Shown here: piece by piece, positions 51,030 through 59,562 of the stretch
Position numbering within the stretch: the first letter of the stretch is position 1
How the letters are laid out: the number at the start of each line of letters is the position of its first letter
Source: Bacillus luti
GTDB taxonomy: Bacteria > Bacillota > Bacilli > Bacillales > Bacillaceae_G
Direction of reading: 5' to 3'
DNA: 59,562 bases
Assembly (NCBI RefSeq): GCF_001884105.1
Contig: NZ_MACI01000017.1
Coordinates: forward strand, 1-59,562
Translations under genes and position numbers: made by a program
The notes under the pieces: generated by a model
Seen by the model: the letters and a program-made list of their open reading frames with translations, nothing else
What the model was told of the DNA's origin: nothing
Databases searched by the model: none

Positions 51030-51536
51030 TTACTCATTTAAGAACAGAACCATATGTTCCTCGTCCCAATATTGACCGTTATGTTTTAATGAACGCTCTT
51101 GTACGCCGTAAGTTTGGAAACCTAATGACTCATATAATTTTTTTGCAGCATCGTTACCAACGACAACATCGAGCATAAGTTGTTCTACATGTAATTTATC
51201 GGCATTTTCAATAATTGCTTTAATTAGGGCTCGTCCTGCTCCGAGGCCACGCGCTTTTGGGGAAACAAAAACAGAGCCAATTTTTGCTTTATGTTCTTGT
51301 TTAATGAATGGCTTTGTTTCTAAAGTAGCAATGCCGATTAAATCGTTATCTTTGAAGACCCCTAGAGTATACTTATCCGGATTGCTTAATCGTTTTGCCA
51401 TAGCAGCTACAGGATTCTCATGTTTAAGAACATCTTCATAAGAAGAGCTAAAAGCTTCTGGGTTCTGCGTTAAACCTTCCATACAAACTTTTAAATATAT
51501 TTCTGCGTCCTCTGTCGTTAATAAGCGAATTTCCAT
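51030..51536 (-). CDS. GNAT family N-acetyltransferase, paralogue 2
   Basis: A 168-residue single-domain GNAT with acetyl-CoA loop SPKARGLGAGRALI and LDVVVGNDAAKKLYESLGF. ATG 51536 follows GGGAGG; the longer frame to 51563 is rejected. It is a close paralogue of 47361-47873, and about two thirds of residues look identical by eye. The pair probably arose by local duplication. Confidence 0.88.
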   Translation of the reverse strand: MEIRLLTTEDAEIYLKVCMEGLTQNPEAFSSSYEDVLKHENPVAAMAKRLSNPDKYTLGVFKDNDLIGIATLETKPFIKQEHKAKIGSVFVSPKARGLGAGRALIKAIIENADKLHVEQLMLDVVVGNDAAKKLYESLGFQTYGVQERSLKHNGQYWDEEHMVLFLNE

Positions 51537-51730
51537 ATTTGTAACCTCCCTGGTGGATTTCAAATAAATCCATTACTTGTATCAGATTGTGTATGCGTTT
51601 TGTTAGCAGTCTCTTTTAATTTGTAAAAGAATGAAAAGATATATGCTACAATATTTTGTTTTTGATTATGTAATGAAATTATATATTAACTTTATTAACT
51701 ATTCAAGTCTTTAATATATTACATTTTTAT

Positions 51731-51767
51731 AACTAAAATAACTCCTCGATTGAGGAGTTATTTTAGT
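51731..51767. terminator. Terminator of fdhD
   Basis: 17-bp perfect stem AACTAAAATAACTCCTC/GAGGAGTTATTTTAGTT. It contains the fdhD stop on the minus strand. Confidence 0.88.
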
Positions 51768-52569
51768 TATTCGATTGATAACCATCAATCCGATGTGGGT
51801 GTGTGTAAATATTACAAGATTCATTTCTAATAAATCCTACGACTGTAATGCCTAAATCGTGAGCGAGTTGCAATGCTAGTTTTGTTGGAGCGGATTTAGA
51901 TAGAACAATTTCACATCCGATTTTTGAAACTTTGAGTAAAATTTCAGATGAAATGCGTCCGCTGAATGCGATGATTTTCCCTTTAACTGATATATTGTTG
52001 CGCAAACAGTGACCATATATTTTATCTAATGCATTATGTCTTCCGATATCCATTCTTGATAGAAGGATATTGTTTCGGTCGCATAGCGCGGTATTGTGAA
52101 CACCGCCGGTTTGGCGAAAGGTAGTGGAAGATTGTTGTAAAGTATTCATTAAGTGAAAGCATTCTTCAGGAGTAATTTTTACGTGTATATCATGTAAATC
52201 TTTTGCTTTTGCAGCATCGTTAACGAAAATAAAACCTTGTCTACCTTTTCCGCAGCAAGAAGTGATGTATCGTTTATTATATAAAGTTTGATAGAGCGGA
52301 TTTACTTTTGATGATGTTACATGGACAATTCCGTTATCTTTTTGAACCCATAGTTTTTCAACATCTTTATAGGAAGAAATAATTCCTTCAGAAATTAAAA
52401 AACCAATTACCATATCTTCAATATAATTTGGTGTGCATACGACTGTTACATATTCTTCACCATTTAATTTAATAGTAATAGGAGATTCAGTAACAATCTC
52501 ATCAATTTGTTTTGAAAATGTACCAGATTGATAGCGTACAATTGTATAAGTCTCTTGCGTATCCCCCAT
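51763..52569 (-). CDS. fdhD: Formate dehydrogenase accessory sulfurtransferase FdhD
   Basis: A 268-residue protein that transfers sulfur to the molybdenum cofactor of formate dehydrogenase. The CxxC-type site appears as TSCCGKGRQG. FRQTGGVHNTALC, DIGRHNALDKIYG and SGRISSEILLKVSKIG are strong FdhD signatures. ATG 52569 is preceded by AAAGGGGCG; the frame to 52620 lacks a ribosome site. It is divergent from the formate dehydrogenase gene it serves. Confidence 0.95.
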   Translation of the reverse strand: MGDTQETYTIVRYQSGTFSKQIDEIVTESPITIKLNGEEYVTVVCTPNYIEDMVIGFLISEGIISSYKDVEKLWVQKDNGIVHVTSSKVNPLYQTLYNKRYITSCCGKGRQGFIFVNDAAKAKDLHDIHVKITPEECFHLMNTLQQSSTTFRQTGGVHNTALCDRNNILLSRMDIGRHNALDKIYGHCLRNNISVKGKIIAFSGRISSEILLKVSKIGCEIVLSKSAPTKLALQLAHDLGITVVGFIRNESCNIYTHPHRIDGYQSNN

Positions 52570-52797
52570 ATTAAACGCCCCTTTTATATGTATTATTCTC
52601 CCATGTTTATCATAAAACATTGAAAAAATAAAAACATCTATTAAAAGGGAGATAACAGATTATTTTGGTTATTATTGTATATGTACGATATAATAGAACT
52701 GTAGAATAGTGACACTTGTAAGCTTTCGTAGTGATACCTTATAACATCTAGAATCAACTTCATAAGAAAAGTATTCGGACAGAGTGTTTCAAAAATA

Positions 52798-52844
52798 TGT
52801 ACAGTAATGCGTTTTTGAAAACGGATTCAAAAACGTGTTGTACA
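52798..52844. other. Nested inverted repeat in formate dehydrogenase leader
   Basis: CGTTTTTGA/TCAAAAACG (9 bp, 8-nt loop) is flanked by TGTACA on both sides. It ends 25 nt upstream of the start codon. Could be an operator or a structured leader. The remainder of 52570-52869 holds a TATAAT (52691-52696) and no gene. Confidence 0.5.
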
Positions 52845-52869
52845 GTTGGTTGTAAGGAGAGGGGAAACT

Positions 52870-55812
52870 ATGGCAGAACAGACAGTCCGTGTAACCGTTG
52901 ATGGTAAAGAATTTTCCGCATCGGGTGAAAAGACGATACTACAATTATTTAACGAGAGTAATTTGGAACATCCTCAAATTTGTCATGTACCAGAAGTAGA
53001 TCCAATTCAAACTTGTGATACATGTATTGTAGAAGTAGATGGAAAGTTAATGCGTGCTTGTTCAACGAAACTCGAGAACGGTATGCATATTGAAAGACAG
53101 TCCCAGCGTGCAAAAGAGGCGCAGACTGAGGCGATGGATCGAATATTAGAAAACCATTTATTGTATTGTACCGTATGTGATAACAATAACGGTAATTGTA
53201 AAGTACACAATACAGTGCATATGATGGGAATTGAAGAACAGAAATATCCGTATGAACCGAAAGTAAGTGCGTGTGAAGTGGACATGTCACATCCATTTTA
53301 TCGATATGATCCAAATCAATGTATTGCTTGTGGGCAATGTGTAGAAGTATGTCAAAATTTACAAGTTAATGAAACGTTGTCAATTGATTGGAGTCTGGAT
53401 CGTCCACGTGTAATTTGGGACAATGGTGTAAGTATAAATGACTCATCTTGTGTGAGTTGTGGGCAGTGTGTAACAGTATGTCCATGTAATGCGTTAATGG
53501 AAAAAACAATGCTAGGTGAAGCTGGTTTTATGACGGGATTAAAACCAGATGTGTTAGATCCGATGATTGATTTTGTAAAAGATGTAGAACCAGGATATAG
53601 CAGTATTTTAGCAGTTTCAGAAGTGGAATCTGCGATGCGTAAGACGAAGGTTAATAAAACAAAAACCGTTTGTACATTTTGTGGTGTCGGTTGTTCATTC
53701 GAAGTATGGACGAAAGACCGGCATATTTTAAAAGTGCAACCTGTTTCAGATGCGCCGGTTAACGGTATTTCCACATGCGTAAAAGGTAAATTTGGATGGG
53801 ACTTTGTAAATAGTGAAGATCGCATTACAAAACCATTAATTCGTCAAGGAGATATGTTTGTTGAAGCCACTTGGGAAGAGGCTCTTGAGGTGGTTGCATC
53901 TAACATGCAACATATTAAATCAGAATATGGCAGTGATGCATTTGGTTTTATTTCTTCTTCGAAAGTAACGAATGAAGAAAACTATCTTATGCAAAAACTA
54001 GCCCGTCAAATATATGGAACAAATAACGTAGATAATTGTTCACGTTATTGTCAGTCTCCAGCGACAGACGGTTTATTTAAAACTGTCGGTATGGGCGGGG
54101 ATGCTGGAACAGTGAAAGATATCGCTGAAGCAGGTCTTGTTATTATTGTTGGTGCAAATCCAACAGAAGGCCATCCTGTACTTGCGACACGTGTAAAACG
54201 TGCTCATAAATTACACGAACAAAAATTAATTGTGGCAGACCTTCGCAAACATGAGATGGCAGAGCGAGCGGATTTATTTATTCATCCACGTCAAGGAACG
54301 GATTATGTATGGCTTGCTGGTATCACGAAATATATTATTGATCAAGATTGGCATGATAAAAAGTTCATAGCTGAAAATGTAAAGAATTTTGATGAATATA
54401 GCAAAATGCTAGAAAAATATACGCTTGATTATACCGAAGAAATTACGGGTATTTCTAAAGCTCAGTTAAAAGAAATGGCTCGTATGGTATATGAAGCAGA
54501 TGGTACTTGTGTACTTTGGGGAATGGGTGTAACTCAAAATACAGGAGGAAGTACAACTTCAGCAGCAATTTCAAATTTACTGCTTGTTACGGGTAACTAC
54601 CGTCGTCCTGGTGCAGGTGCATATCCGTTACGAGGACATAATAACGTGCAAGGTGCTTGTGATATGGCAACATTACCAAACTGGCTTCCGGGTTATCAAG
54701 CAGTTTCAGATGATACGCTTCGTGCAAAATTTGAAAAAGCATATGGTACTACTATTCCGAAAGCACCAGGTTTAAATAATATCGCAATGTTACTTGCAGC
54801 AGACGAAGGAAAACTGCGTGGTATGTATGTCATGGGTGAAGAAATGGCTTTAGTGGATTCGAATGCCAACCATGTGCAACATATTTTAGCGAATTTAGAC
54901 TTCCTTGTTGTTCAAGATATGTTCTTATCAAAAACAGCTCGTTTTGCTGATGTCATTTTACCGGCGGCGCCAAGTTTAGAAAAAGAAGGAACATTTACGA
55001 ATACAGAGCGTCGTATTCAAAGGTTGTATGAAGTATTGAAGCCACTTGGTGATTCCAAACCAGATTGGTGGATTTTGCAAAAAGTTGCTCGTGCACTTGG
55101 TGGGGATTGGAATTATGAAAACCCAAGTGAAATTATGGATGAAATTGCATCACTTGCCCCGTTATACTCTCAAGCAACGTACGACCGTTTAGAGGGATGG
55201 AATAGTTTATGTTGGGGTAGCCATGATGGCAGTGATACACCACTATTATATGTAGACGGATTTAACTTCCCAGATAAACTTGCTCGTCTATCATTAGATG
55301 AATGGGTACCACCAGTTATAGCGCCAGATGAGTATGATTTACTTTTAAATAATGGCCGTATGCTAGAGCATTTCCATGAAGGAAATATGACGAATAAGTC
55401 GGCTGGAATTTTATCTAAAGTGTCTGAAGTCTTTGTTGAAATTTCACCTGAACTTGCTTTAGAACGCAAAGTTAAAGATGGTGGTCTTGTAGAATTAGCA
55501 TCACCATTTGGGAAGATTAAAGTACAAGCACTTGTTACAGATCGTGTAACTGGAAATGAGTTATATTTGCCGATGCATGCGACAGTAAATGAAGAGGCAA
55601 TCAATATTTTAACAGGAACAGCAACCGACATTTATACATGTACACCAGCTTATAAACAAACGATGGTGAAACTGCGCGTATTACGTGAAAAAGGAAATCG
55701 TCCATTACCATCTTCAAACCCAAGAGATAAAAAACGTCATCCGCAAAACGGTGTTGAAATTGAGCAAAAATGGCAGCGAAAACAATATGTATCACTTGTG
55801 GACCAGAATTAG
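52870..55812 (+). CDS. yjgC: Molybdopterin formate dehydrogenase, large subunit with N-terminal Fe-S domains
   Basis: A 980-residue cytoplasmic oxidoreductase. It has an N-terminal 2Fe-2S domain (about 5-80; ICHVPEVDPIQTCDTC, RAC), then the HLLYCTVCDNNNGNC cluster site. Two ferredoxin motifs follow, CIACGQCVEVC and CVSCGQCVTVCPC. The molybdopterin domain has a 4Fe-4S site CTFCGVGCSFE and active-site region DNCSRYCQSPATDGL (Cys, not Sec), ending in the dinucleotide-binding domain. It oxidises formate to CO2; the electron acceptor is not encoded nearby. ATG 52870 follows AAGGAGAGGGG. A DUF1641 partner follows, as for B. subtilis YjgC-YjgD. Confidence 0.94.
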   Translation: MAEQTVRVTVDGKEFSASGEKTILQLFNESNLEHPQICHVPEVDPIQTCDTCIVEVDGKLMRACSTKLENGMHIERQSQRAKEAQTEAMDRILENHLLYCTVCDNNNGNCKVHNTVHMMGIEEQKYPYEPKVSACEVDMSHPFYRYDPNQCIACGQCVEVCQNLQVNETLSIDWSLDRPRVIWDNGVSINDSSCVSCGQCVTVCPCNALMEKTMLGEAGFMTGLKPDVLDPMIDFVKDVEPGYSSILAVSEVESAMRKTKVNKTKTVCTFCGVGCSFEVWTKDRHILKVQPVSDAPVNGISTCVKGKFGWDFVNSEDRITKPLIRQGDMFVEATWEEALEVVASNMQHIKSEYGSDAFGFISSSKVTNEENYLMQKLARQIYGTNNVDNCSRYCQSPATDGLFKTVGMGGDAGTVKDIAEAGLVIIVGANPTEGHPVLATRVKRAHKLHEQKLIVADLRKHEMAERADLFIHPRQGTDYVWLAGITKYIIDQDWHDKKFIAENVKNFDEYSKMLEKYTLDYTEEITGISKAQLKEMARMVYEADGTCVLWGMGVTQNTGGSTTSAAISNLLLVTGNYRRPGAGAYPLRGHNNVQGACDMATLPNWLPGYQAVSDDTLRAKFEKAYGTTIPKAPGLNNIAMLLAADEGKLRGMYVMGEEMALVDSNANHVQHILANLDFLVVQDMFLSKTARFADVILPAAPSLEKEGTFTNTERRIQRLYEVLKPLGDSKPDWWILQKVARALGGDWNYENPSEIMDEIASLAPLYSQATYDRLEGWNSLCWGSHDGSDTPLLYVDGFNFPDKLARLSLDEWVPPVIAPDEYDLLLNNGRMLEHFHEGNMTNKSAGILSKVSEVFVEISPELALERKVKDGGLVELASPFGKIKVQALVTDRVTGNELYLPMHATVNEEAINILTGTATDIYTCTPAYKQTMVKLRVLREKGNRPLPSSNPRDKKRHPQNGVEIEQKWQRKQYVSLVDQN

Positions 55813-55824
55813 GGGGCGGAGATA

Positions 55825-56307
55825 ATGGCAAAAGAGATTACTTTAATCAAAAAAAAGGTTGTAACAGAAGAAGAGAAAAAACAGCAATTGGCAGAGGAAC
55901 TGTTCACTGAGTTAGCGAATAACCGTGAAGCAGTCGAGGAAACAATGCAGTTATTGGCACAATTACAGAAAGCTGGCATTTTAGATGCAGCGATTAGTTT
56001 ACTTGCTGCAAAGGAAGATGTGTCCAAAATTGCTGTGGAGCAATTAAATCGTGAGCCAGTTAAAAATGCATTAAACAATATGATGGGTGCAGGAGAAGCG
56101 TTATCTTCAGTTGACCCAGAAGTAACGAAGCAAATTACATCAAGTTTAGTTACTGGATTGCAATTTGCAACGGATGAATTAAATAGTGGTAAAAAAACGA
56201 AGGTAATGGATTTCTTTAAAGTGTTAAAAGATCCAGATATCAATAGAGCCATTACATTCGGTTTTAGCTTTTTGAAAGCATTTGGACAAGGACTAGAGAA
56301 AAAATAG
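55825..56307 (+). CDS. yjgD: DUF1641 protein (YjgD-like)
   Basis: A 160-residue soluble helical protein, DUF1641 family. LFTELANNREAVEETMQLL, LREL-like leucine spacing and VMDFFKVLKDPDINRAITFGFSFLKAFG are typical. It lies 12 nt after the formate dehydrogenase gene with AGGGGGCGG upstream, so the two form one operon. Members accompany formate dehydrogenase and may be a small subunit or assembly factor; the exact role is unknown. Confidence 0.88.
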   Translation: MAKEITLIKKKVVTEEEKKQQLAEELFTELANNREAVEETMQLLAQLQKAGILDAAISLLAAKEDVSKIAVEQLNREPVKNALNNMMGAGEALSSVDPEVTKQITSSLVTGLQFATDELNSGKKTKVMDFFKVLKDPDINRAITFGFSFLKAFGQGLEKK

Positions 56308-56312
56308 AGTAG

Positions 56313-56351
56313 ATGAAAAAAGTGATGGGAAATAGCCATCACTTTTTTCAT
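56313..56351 (+). terminator. Terminator after yjgD
   Basis: TGAAAAAAGTGATGG/CCATCACTTTTTTCA, with the T-run in the 3' arm. Confidence 0.88.
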
Positions 56352-56463
56352 TGCATGTATAAGAGTGTTCATGTTAAGCGGAATATATTATTATTAAAAA
56401 GATGGATTGGAACTGGAAGTATGGAATCCATCTCAAATATCGTTTTAGAATTTGGAGGAATAT

Positions 56464-58335
56464 ATGCAACACCGTAAAAAACTATCTATACCAGGAGTAA
56501 TGGGACATTCCTTTCAAACAGTTAAATTTGCTTTTTGGAATGTATTAACCTTTCAACTTGCTTATAAATTATTAGCAGCGATTGTATTTGTCCCGCTATT
56601 TGGGATCATTTTTAATAAGTTATTGTATTTTGGTGGTTATGCAAATGCAACGAATGATGAGTTATTAGCATTTTTAAAAACGCCATACGGCATCTTGGCA
56701 ATTGTAATTTTGTCATTGTTAGCACTGTTTCTTATCTTTACGGAATTTGCGGTGCTTATTATTATTTCGTATTTCGCTCATAAAAGACAAAAGGTGAAAT
56801 TACGTCCGATTTTATATAAAACGGTAACGTATTTACCTACTCTTTTCACATATTGCTTACCGGGATTTATTTTATATGCTGTCGTATTATTGCCTCTTTT
56901 AAGTAAGGGATATGAAACGGCACTAATTCCGCAAATTCAAATTCCTAACTTTATTACAGGAGAACTGTTTAAGACAACGATGGGACAAGTTGGTTATTAC
57001 ACATTCTTTGCTGTAGTTGCGTATTTGAACCTGCGCTGGATTTTTGTTTTACCTATTGTTGTATTAGAGCAAAAGCCGTTTCGCACAGCAGCGCGTAAAA
57101 GTGCAAGGTTAGTAAAAGAAAGCTTTTTGAAAGTACTATTCTTTTTAGTAGGCTTTTTCATTTCAATAGGGATTGTGTATGTTGTATTTTTTGGAATATA
57201 TTTATTATGTCTATGGGGTGTGTATGAGTTTACGAACCCGCAGGGAACATTTGCATTATTAGCTGAATCAACAATCTCTGTGTTTTTAACGAGTACATTG
57301 TATTTATTTAGTTTTATCGTGACACCATTTTATATTATGGCGATTACGCGATTGTATTTACAAAAGGTTCCCGTCGAAGATGTTTTATTAGAAGAAGGAT
57401 TAGATTATTCGAAAACGAAAGCTGATAAATGTTTCTTCCAAAAACATCGTTGGAAATTTATTGGTGTATATATTGTAGGAATTATTACTGCAGGAATGGT
57501 CGTTGCTTTCATTGTAACGTTTATTTCGAATTCGTATAAAGAACCGATTATTATGGCTCATCGTGGTTATATTTCAAAAGGTGTAGAAAATACGAAAGAA
57601 GCTGTGCAAGGTGCTATTGATGCAAAGGCAGACTACGCTGAAATAGATGTATTACAAACAAAAGATGGTGAACTAGCAGTTATACATGATTTGAAGTTAA
57701 AGCGTCTTGCCAATGCCAATGTGCATGTGTCAGATTTAACGATGGATGAGTTAAGGCAGCTTACTCTTAGCCAAGATGGGTTCACAGGGGAAGTTAGTAC
57801 ATTAGATGAGATTATTAAGCTTTCAAAAAATAAAATAAAACTCAATATAGAAGTGAAGCTTCATGGTGGTGAGAAGGACTTCGTAAATAAAGTACTAAAA
57901 ACAATTAAAGATAATGACTTTGAGAAACAATGCGTTATTCAAACATTGCATTATCCCCTTATTAAAGAGTTTAAGCGTGCAAATCCAGAGATAAAAGTAG
58001 GATATATACTGTATGCGAGTAGAGCTAACTTAAAGAATGTGAAGGCTGATTTTTATGTAGCAGAAGAATACATGTTAAATAAGAAATTAGTAAAAGAAGC
58101 AAGAAAGTTAAATAAGCCAATTTACGTATGGACAGTAAATGATATGGAAAGTTTAAAAGGTTATTATAAATTGAACGTAGATGGTATCATTACCGATTAT
58201 CCTGAATCGGCACGTGAAACAATTAAGATGTTAAAAGAGCAAGAAGCAGAAGAAAGTGATTTGTTCGATAAAATTACGGAAACAACAGATGATTTGTTTT
58301 CGAAGTTATTTATAAGTTATCCAGCTGCTGGCTAA
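56464..58335 (+). CDS. Membrane-bound glycerophosphodiester phosphodiesterase
   Basis: A 623-residue protein. The N-terminal half (to about 355) carries around eight transmembrane helices of the GDPD membrane-domain type. The C-terminal half (about 365-600) is a GDPD TIM barrel with catalytic MAHRG, EIDV and the HD of AVIHDLKL, plus INIEVKL-type strands and YVWTVND ... DGIITDYPE. It hydrolyses glycerophosphodiesters, or possibly teichoic acid, outside or at the membrane. ATG 56464 has GGAGG upstream; TTG 56452 is rejected. Monocistronic. Confidence 0.9.
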   Translation: MQHRKKLSIPGVMGHSFQTVKFAFWNVLTFQLAYKLLAAIVFVPLFGIIFNKLLYFGGYANATNDELLAFLKTPYGILAIVILSLLALFLIFTEFAVLIIISYFAHKRQKVKLRPILYKTVTYLPTLFTYCLPGFILYAVVLLPLLSKGYETALIPQIQIPNFITGELFKTTMGQVGYYTFFAVVAYLNLRWIFVLPIVVLEQKPFRTAARKSARLVKESFLKVLFFLVGFFISIGIVYVVFFGIYLLCLWGVYEFTNPQGTFALLAESTISVFLTSTLYLFSFIVTPFYIMAITRLYLQKVPVEDVLLEEGLDYSKTKADKCFFQKHRWKFIGVYIVGIITAGMVVAFIVTFISNSYKEPIIMAHRGYISKGVENTKEAVQGAIDAKADYAEIDVLQTKDGELAVIHDLKLKRLANANVHVSDLTMDELRQLTLSQDGFTGEVSTLDEIIKLSKNKIKLNIEVKLHGGEKDFVNKVLKTIKDNDFEKQCVIQTLHYPLIKEFKRANPEIKVGYILYASRANLKNVKADFYVAEEYMLNKKLVKEARKLNKPIYVWTVNDMESLKGYYKLNVDGIITDYPESARETIKMLKEQEAEESDLFDKITETTDDLFSKLFISYPAAG

Positions 58336-58356
58336 ATGCTAGCAGCTGTTTTTTTG
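58322..58356 (+). terminator. Terminator after GDPD gene
   Basis: CAGCTGCTGGC/GCTAGCAGCTG followed by T7. Confidence 0.88.
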
Positions 58357-58590
58357 TGAAAAGAATATATCTCTAAAGTATTGTGTAAAATAATAAGTGT
58401 ATATGTATACGTGGTTATTTGGGTTTCTTACATTGTTACATTATTGTCAAATAATAAATGATTACTGTTTGTTTGGAGTAAGTATAATAAAAATAGAGTG
58501 CTAGATAATGGGGTGACACGGAATACCTAATAGAATCAATGTTTTATATATTTACACTATTCTAAATATATAAACTTTAAAAAAATAGTA

Positions 58591-58604
58591 TGTTAGCGTT
58601 TTCA
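58591..58604 (+). promoter_or_regulatory. cre-like site upstream of ald
   Basis: TGTTAGCGTTTTCA matches 13 of 14 positions of TGWAARCGYTWWCW. It lies 101 nt before ald, partly overlapping a palindrome CATAACTT/AAGTTATG (58603-58620). The remainder of 58357-58704 is AT-rich with no gene seen. Confidence 0.5.
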
Positions 58605-58704
58605 TAACTTTTAAGTTATGCTAGAATAAGGACATAAGTTATTAATTATTACAAAAAGAAAAAAGACTTTCTTTTTTCTGTTAATTATAAGGGGGCATTT
58701 CATT

Positions 58705-59562
58705 ATGCGTATTGGGGTACCAGCAGAAATTAAAAACAACGAAAACCGTGTGGCAATGACACCAGCAGGTGTTGTACATTTAATTCGTAACCATCACGAA
58801 GTATTCATTCAAAAGGGTGCAGGTTTAGGATCTGGTTTCACAGACGCTCAGTATGTTGAAGCAGGAGCGAAAATTGTTGATACAGCTGAAGAAGCTTGGA
58901 ACATGGAAATGGTTATGAAAGTTAAGGAACCAATTGAAAGCGAATACAAACACTTCAGTGAAGGTTTAATCTTATTCACATACTTACACTTAGCTCCAGA
59001 GCCAGAATTAACAAAAGCTTTAATCGAGAAGAAAGTTGTTGCGATTGCATACGAAACAGTACAATTAGACAACCGTTCATTACCATTACTTGCACCTATG
59101 AGTGAAGTAGCTGGTCGTATGGCTGCACAAATCGGTGCACAATTCCTTGAGAAAAACAAAGGCGGTAAAGGTATCTTACTTGCAGGTGTTCCAGGAGTTA
59201 AACGTGGTAAAGTAACAATTATCGGTGGTGGACAAGCTGGTACAAATGCTGCTAAAATTGCAGTTGGACTAGGTGCGGATGTAACAATCATCGACTTAAG
59301 CGCAGAACGTCTTCGTCAATTAGATGACATTTTCGGAAACCAAGTAAAAACTTTAATGTCTAATCCTTACAATATTGCAGAAGCTGTAAAAGAGTCTGAT
59401 CTTGTAATCGGTGCAGTATTAATCCCAGGTGCAAAAGCGCCAAAACTTGTAACAGAAGAAATGATTAAATCAATGGAACCAGGTTCTGTTGTTGTAGATA
59501 TCGCGATTGACCAAGGTGGTATTTTCGAAACAACTGACCGTATTACAACTCATGACAACCCA
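58705..59562 (+). CDS. ald: Alanine dehydrogenase (3' end outside window)
   Basis: The first 286 codons of ald, open to the window edge. [20 protein letters not shown] is the family N-terminus. KVKEP with Lys and [10 protein letters not shown] with His are substrate-site segments, and [20 protein letters not shown] is the NAD-binding motif. It catalyses NAD-dependent deamination of L-alanine to pyruvate, used for alanine catabolism and in sporulation and germination. TAAGGGGGCA precedes ATG 58705. The full protein is normally about 375 residues. Confidence 0.97.
   Translation, partial: MRIGVPAEIKNNENRVAMTPAGVVHLIRNHHEVFIQKGAGLGSGFTDAQYVEAGAKIVDTAEEAWNMEMVMKVKEPIESEYKHFSEGLILFTYLHLAPEPELTKALIEKKVVAIAYETVQLDNRSLPLLAPMSEVAGRMAAQIGAQFLEKNKGGKGILLAGVPGVKRGKVTIIGGGQAGTNAAKIAVGLGADVTIIDLSAERLRQLDDIFGNQVKTLMSNPYNIAEAVKESDLVIGAVLIPGAKAPKLVTEEMIKSMEPGSVVVDIAIDQGGIFETTDRITTHDNP

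Noticed and set aside
58427-58482. TTACATTGTTACAT ... GTCA ... TATAAT upstream of ald as a fifth regulon promoter
   Set aside because: GTCA-to-TATAAT spacing fits, but the palindrome is broken and shifted by 3 nt, TCGAT is missing, and no gene starts close downstream.

Overview
The window is low-GC Firmicute chromosome and matches the Bacillus cereus group (cereus/thuringiensis/anthracis). The reasons are gene order (queG-yhbB-trmL, prkA then yhbH, yuaF-floT), a collagenase preceded by a near-perfect PlcR box, a Fur-box-controlled NEAT/leucine-rich surface protein, and AGGAGG-type ribosome binding sites with frequent TTG/GTG starts. No tools were used; names rest on motifs, lengths and gene order read by eye.

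Layout. 1-1010: the end of a tRNA cluster (Gly-GCC, Cys-GCA, Leu-CAA), then about 650 bp of decayed DNA closed by a degenerate second copy of the 3' part of tRNA-Leu, which looks like the scar of an integrated element. 1.2-13.8 kb: housekeeping genes (YebC-family regulator, Nudix hydrolase, peptidoglycan glycosyltransferase, DsbA-like oxidoreductase, tRNA-Gly-TCC, queG-yhbB-trmL, a PAS-PAS-GGDEF-EAL protein, prkA, yhbH). 13.8-25.5 kb: surface and secreted functions (internalin-like NEAT/LRR protein, GNAT, BCCT transporter, collagenase ColA, NfeD-like protein plus flotillin). 25.6-42 kb: dicarboxylate/tricarboxylate sensing and uptake. CitST-like genes face a CitM-type citrate transporter, and a MalKR-like pair precedes a 2-hydroxycarboxylate symporter and malic enzyme. 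Between these lie a NosL-like lipoprotein, an ankyrin lipoprotein, a phosphoesterase, an OmpR-type two-component system, a 28-residue-repeat secreted protein with a C39-like peptidase, and a chemoreceptor remnant. 42-52 kb: a lipoprotein, a solo TnpB element, a divergent EamA/MocR pair, and a second OmpR-type two-component system between two paralogous GNAT genes. 52-58 kb: formate dehydrogenase accessory FdhD, a large formate dehydrogenase with a DUF1641 partner, and a membrane glycerophosphodiester phosphodiesterase. The window ends inside ald (alanine dehydrogenase).

Most interesting observation. Four promoters (about 2.9, 31.8, 42.3 and 50.9 kb) share an identically spaced architecture: a TTACAACAATGTAA-type palindrome, GTMA at +8, TCGAT at +18, and a TATMCT -10 box exactly 44 nt after the palindrome, with no recognisable -35 box. 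Three of them drive unannotated reading frames of only 27, 27 and 29 codons, two of which are close paralogues. The fourth drives the peptidoglycan glycosyltransferase. This looks like an activator-controlled regulon of micro-peptides plus a cell-wall enzyme that I cannot assign to any regulator I know.
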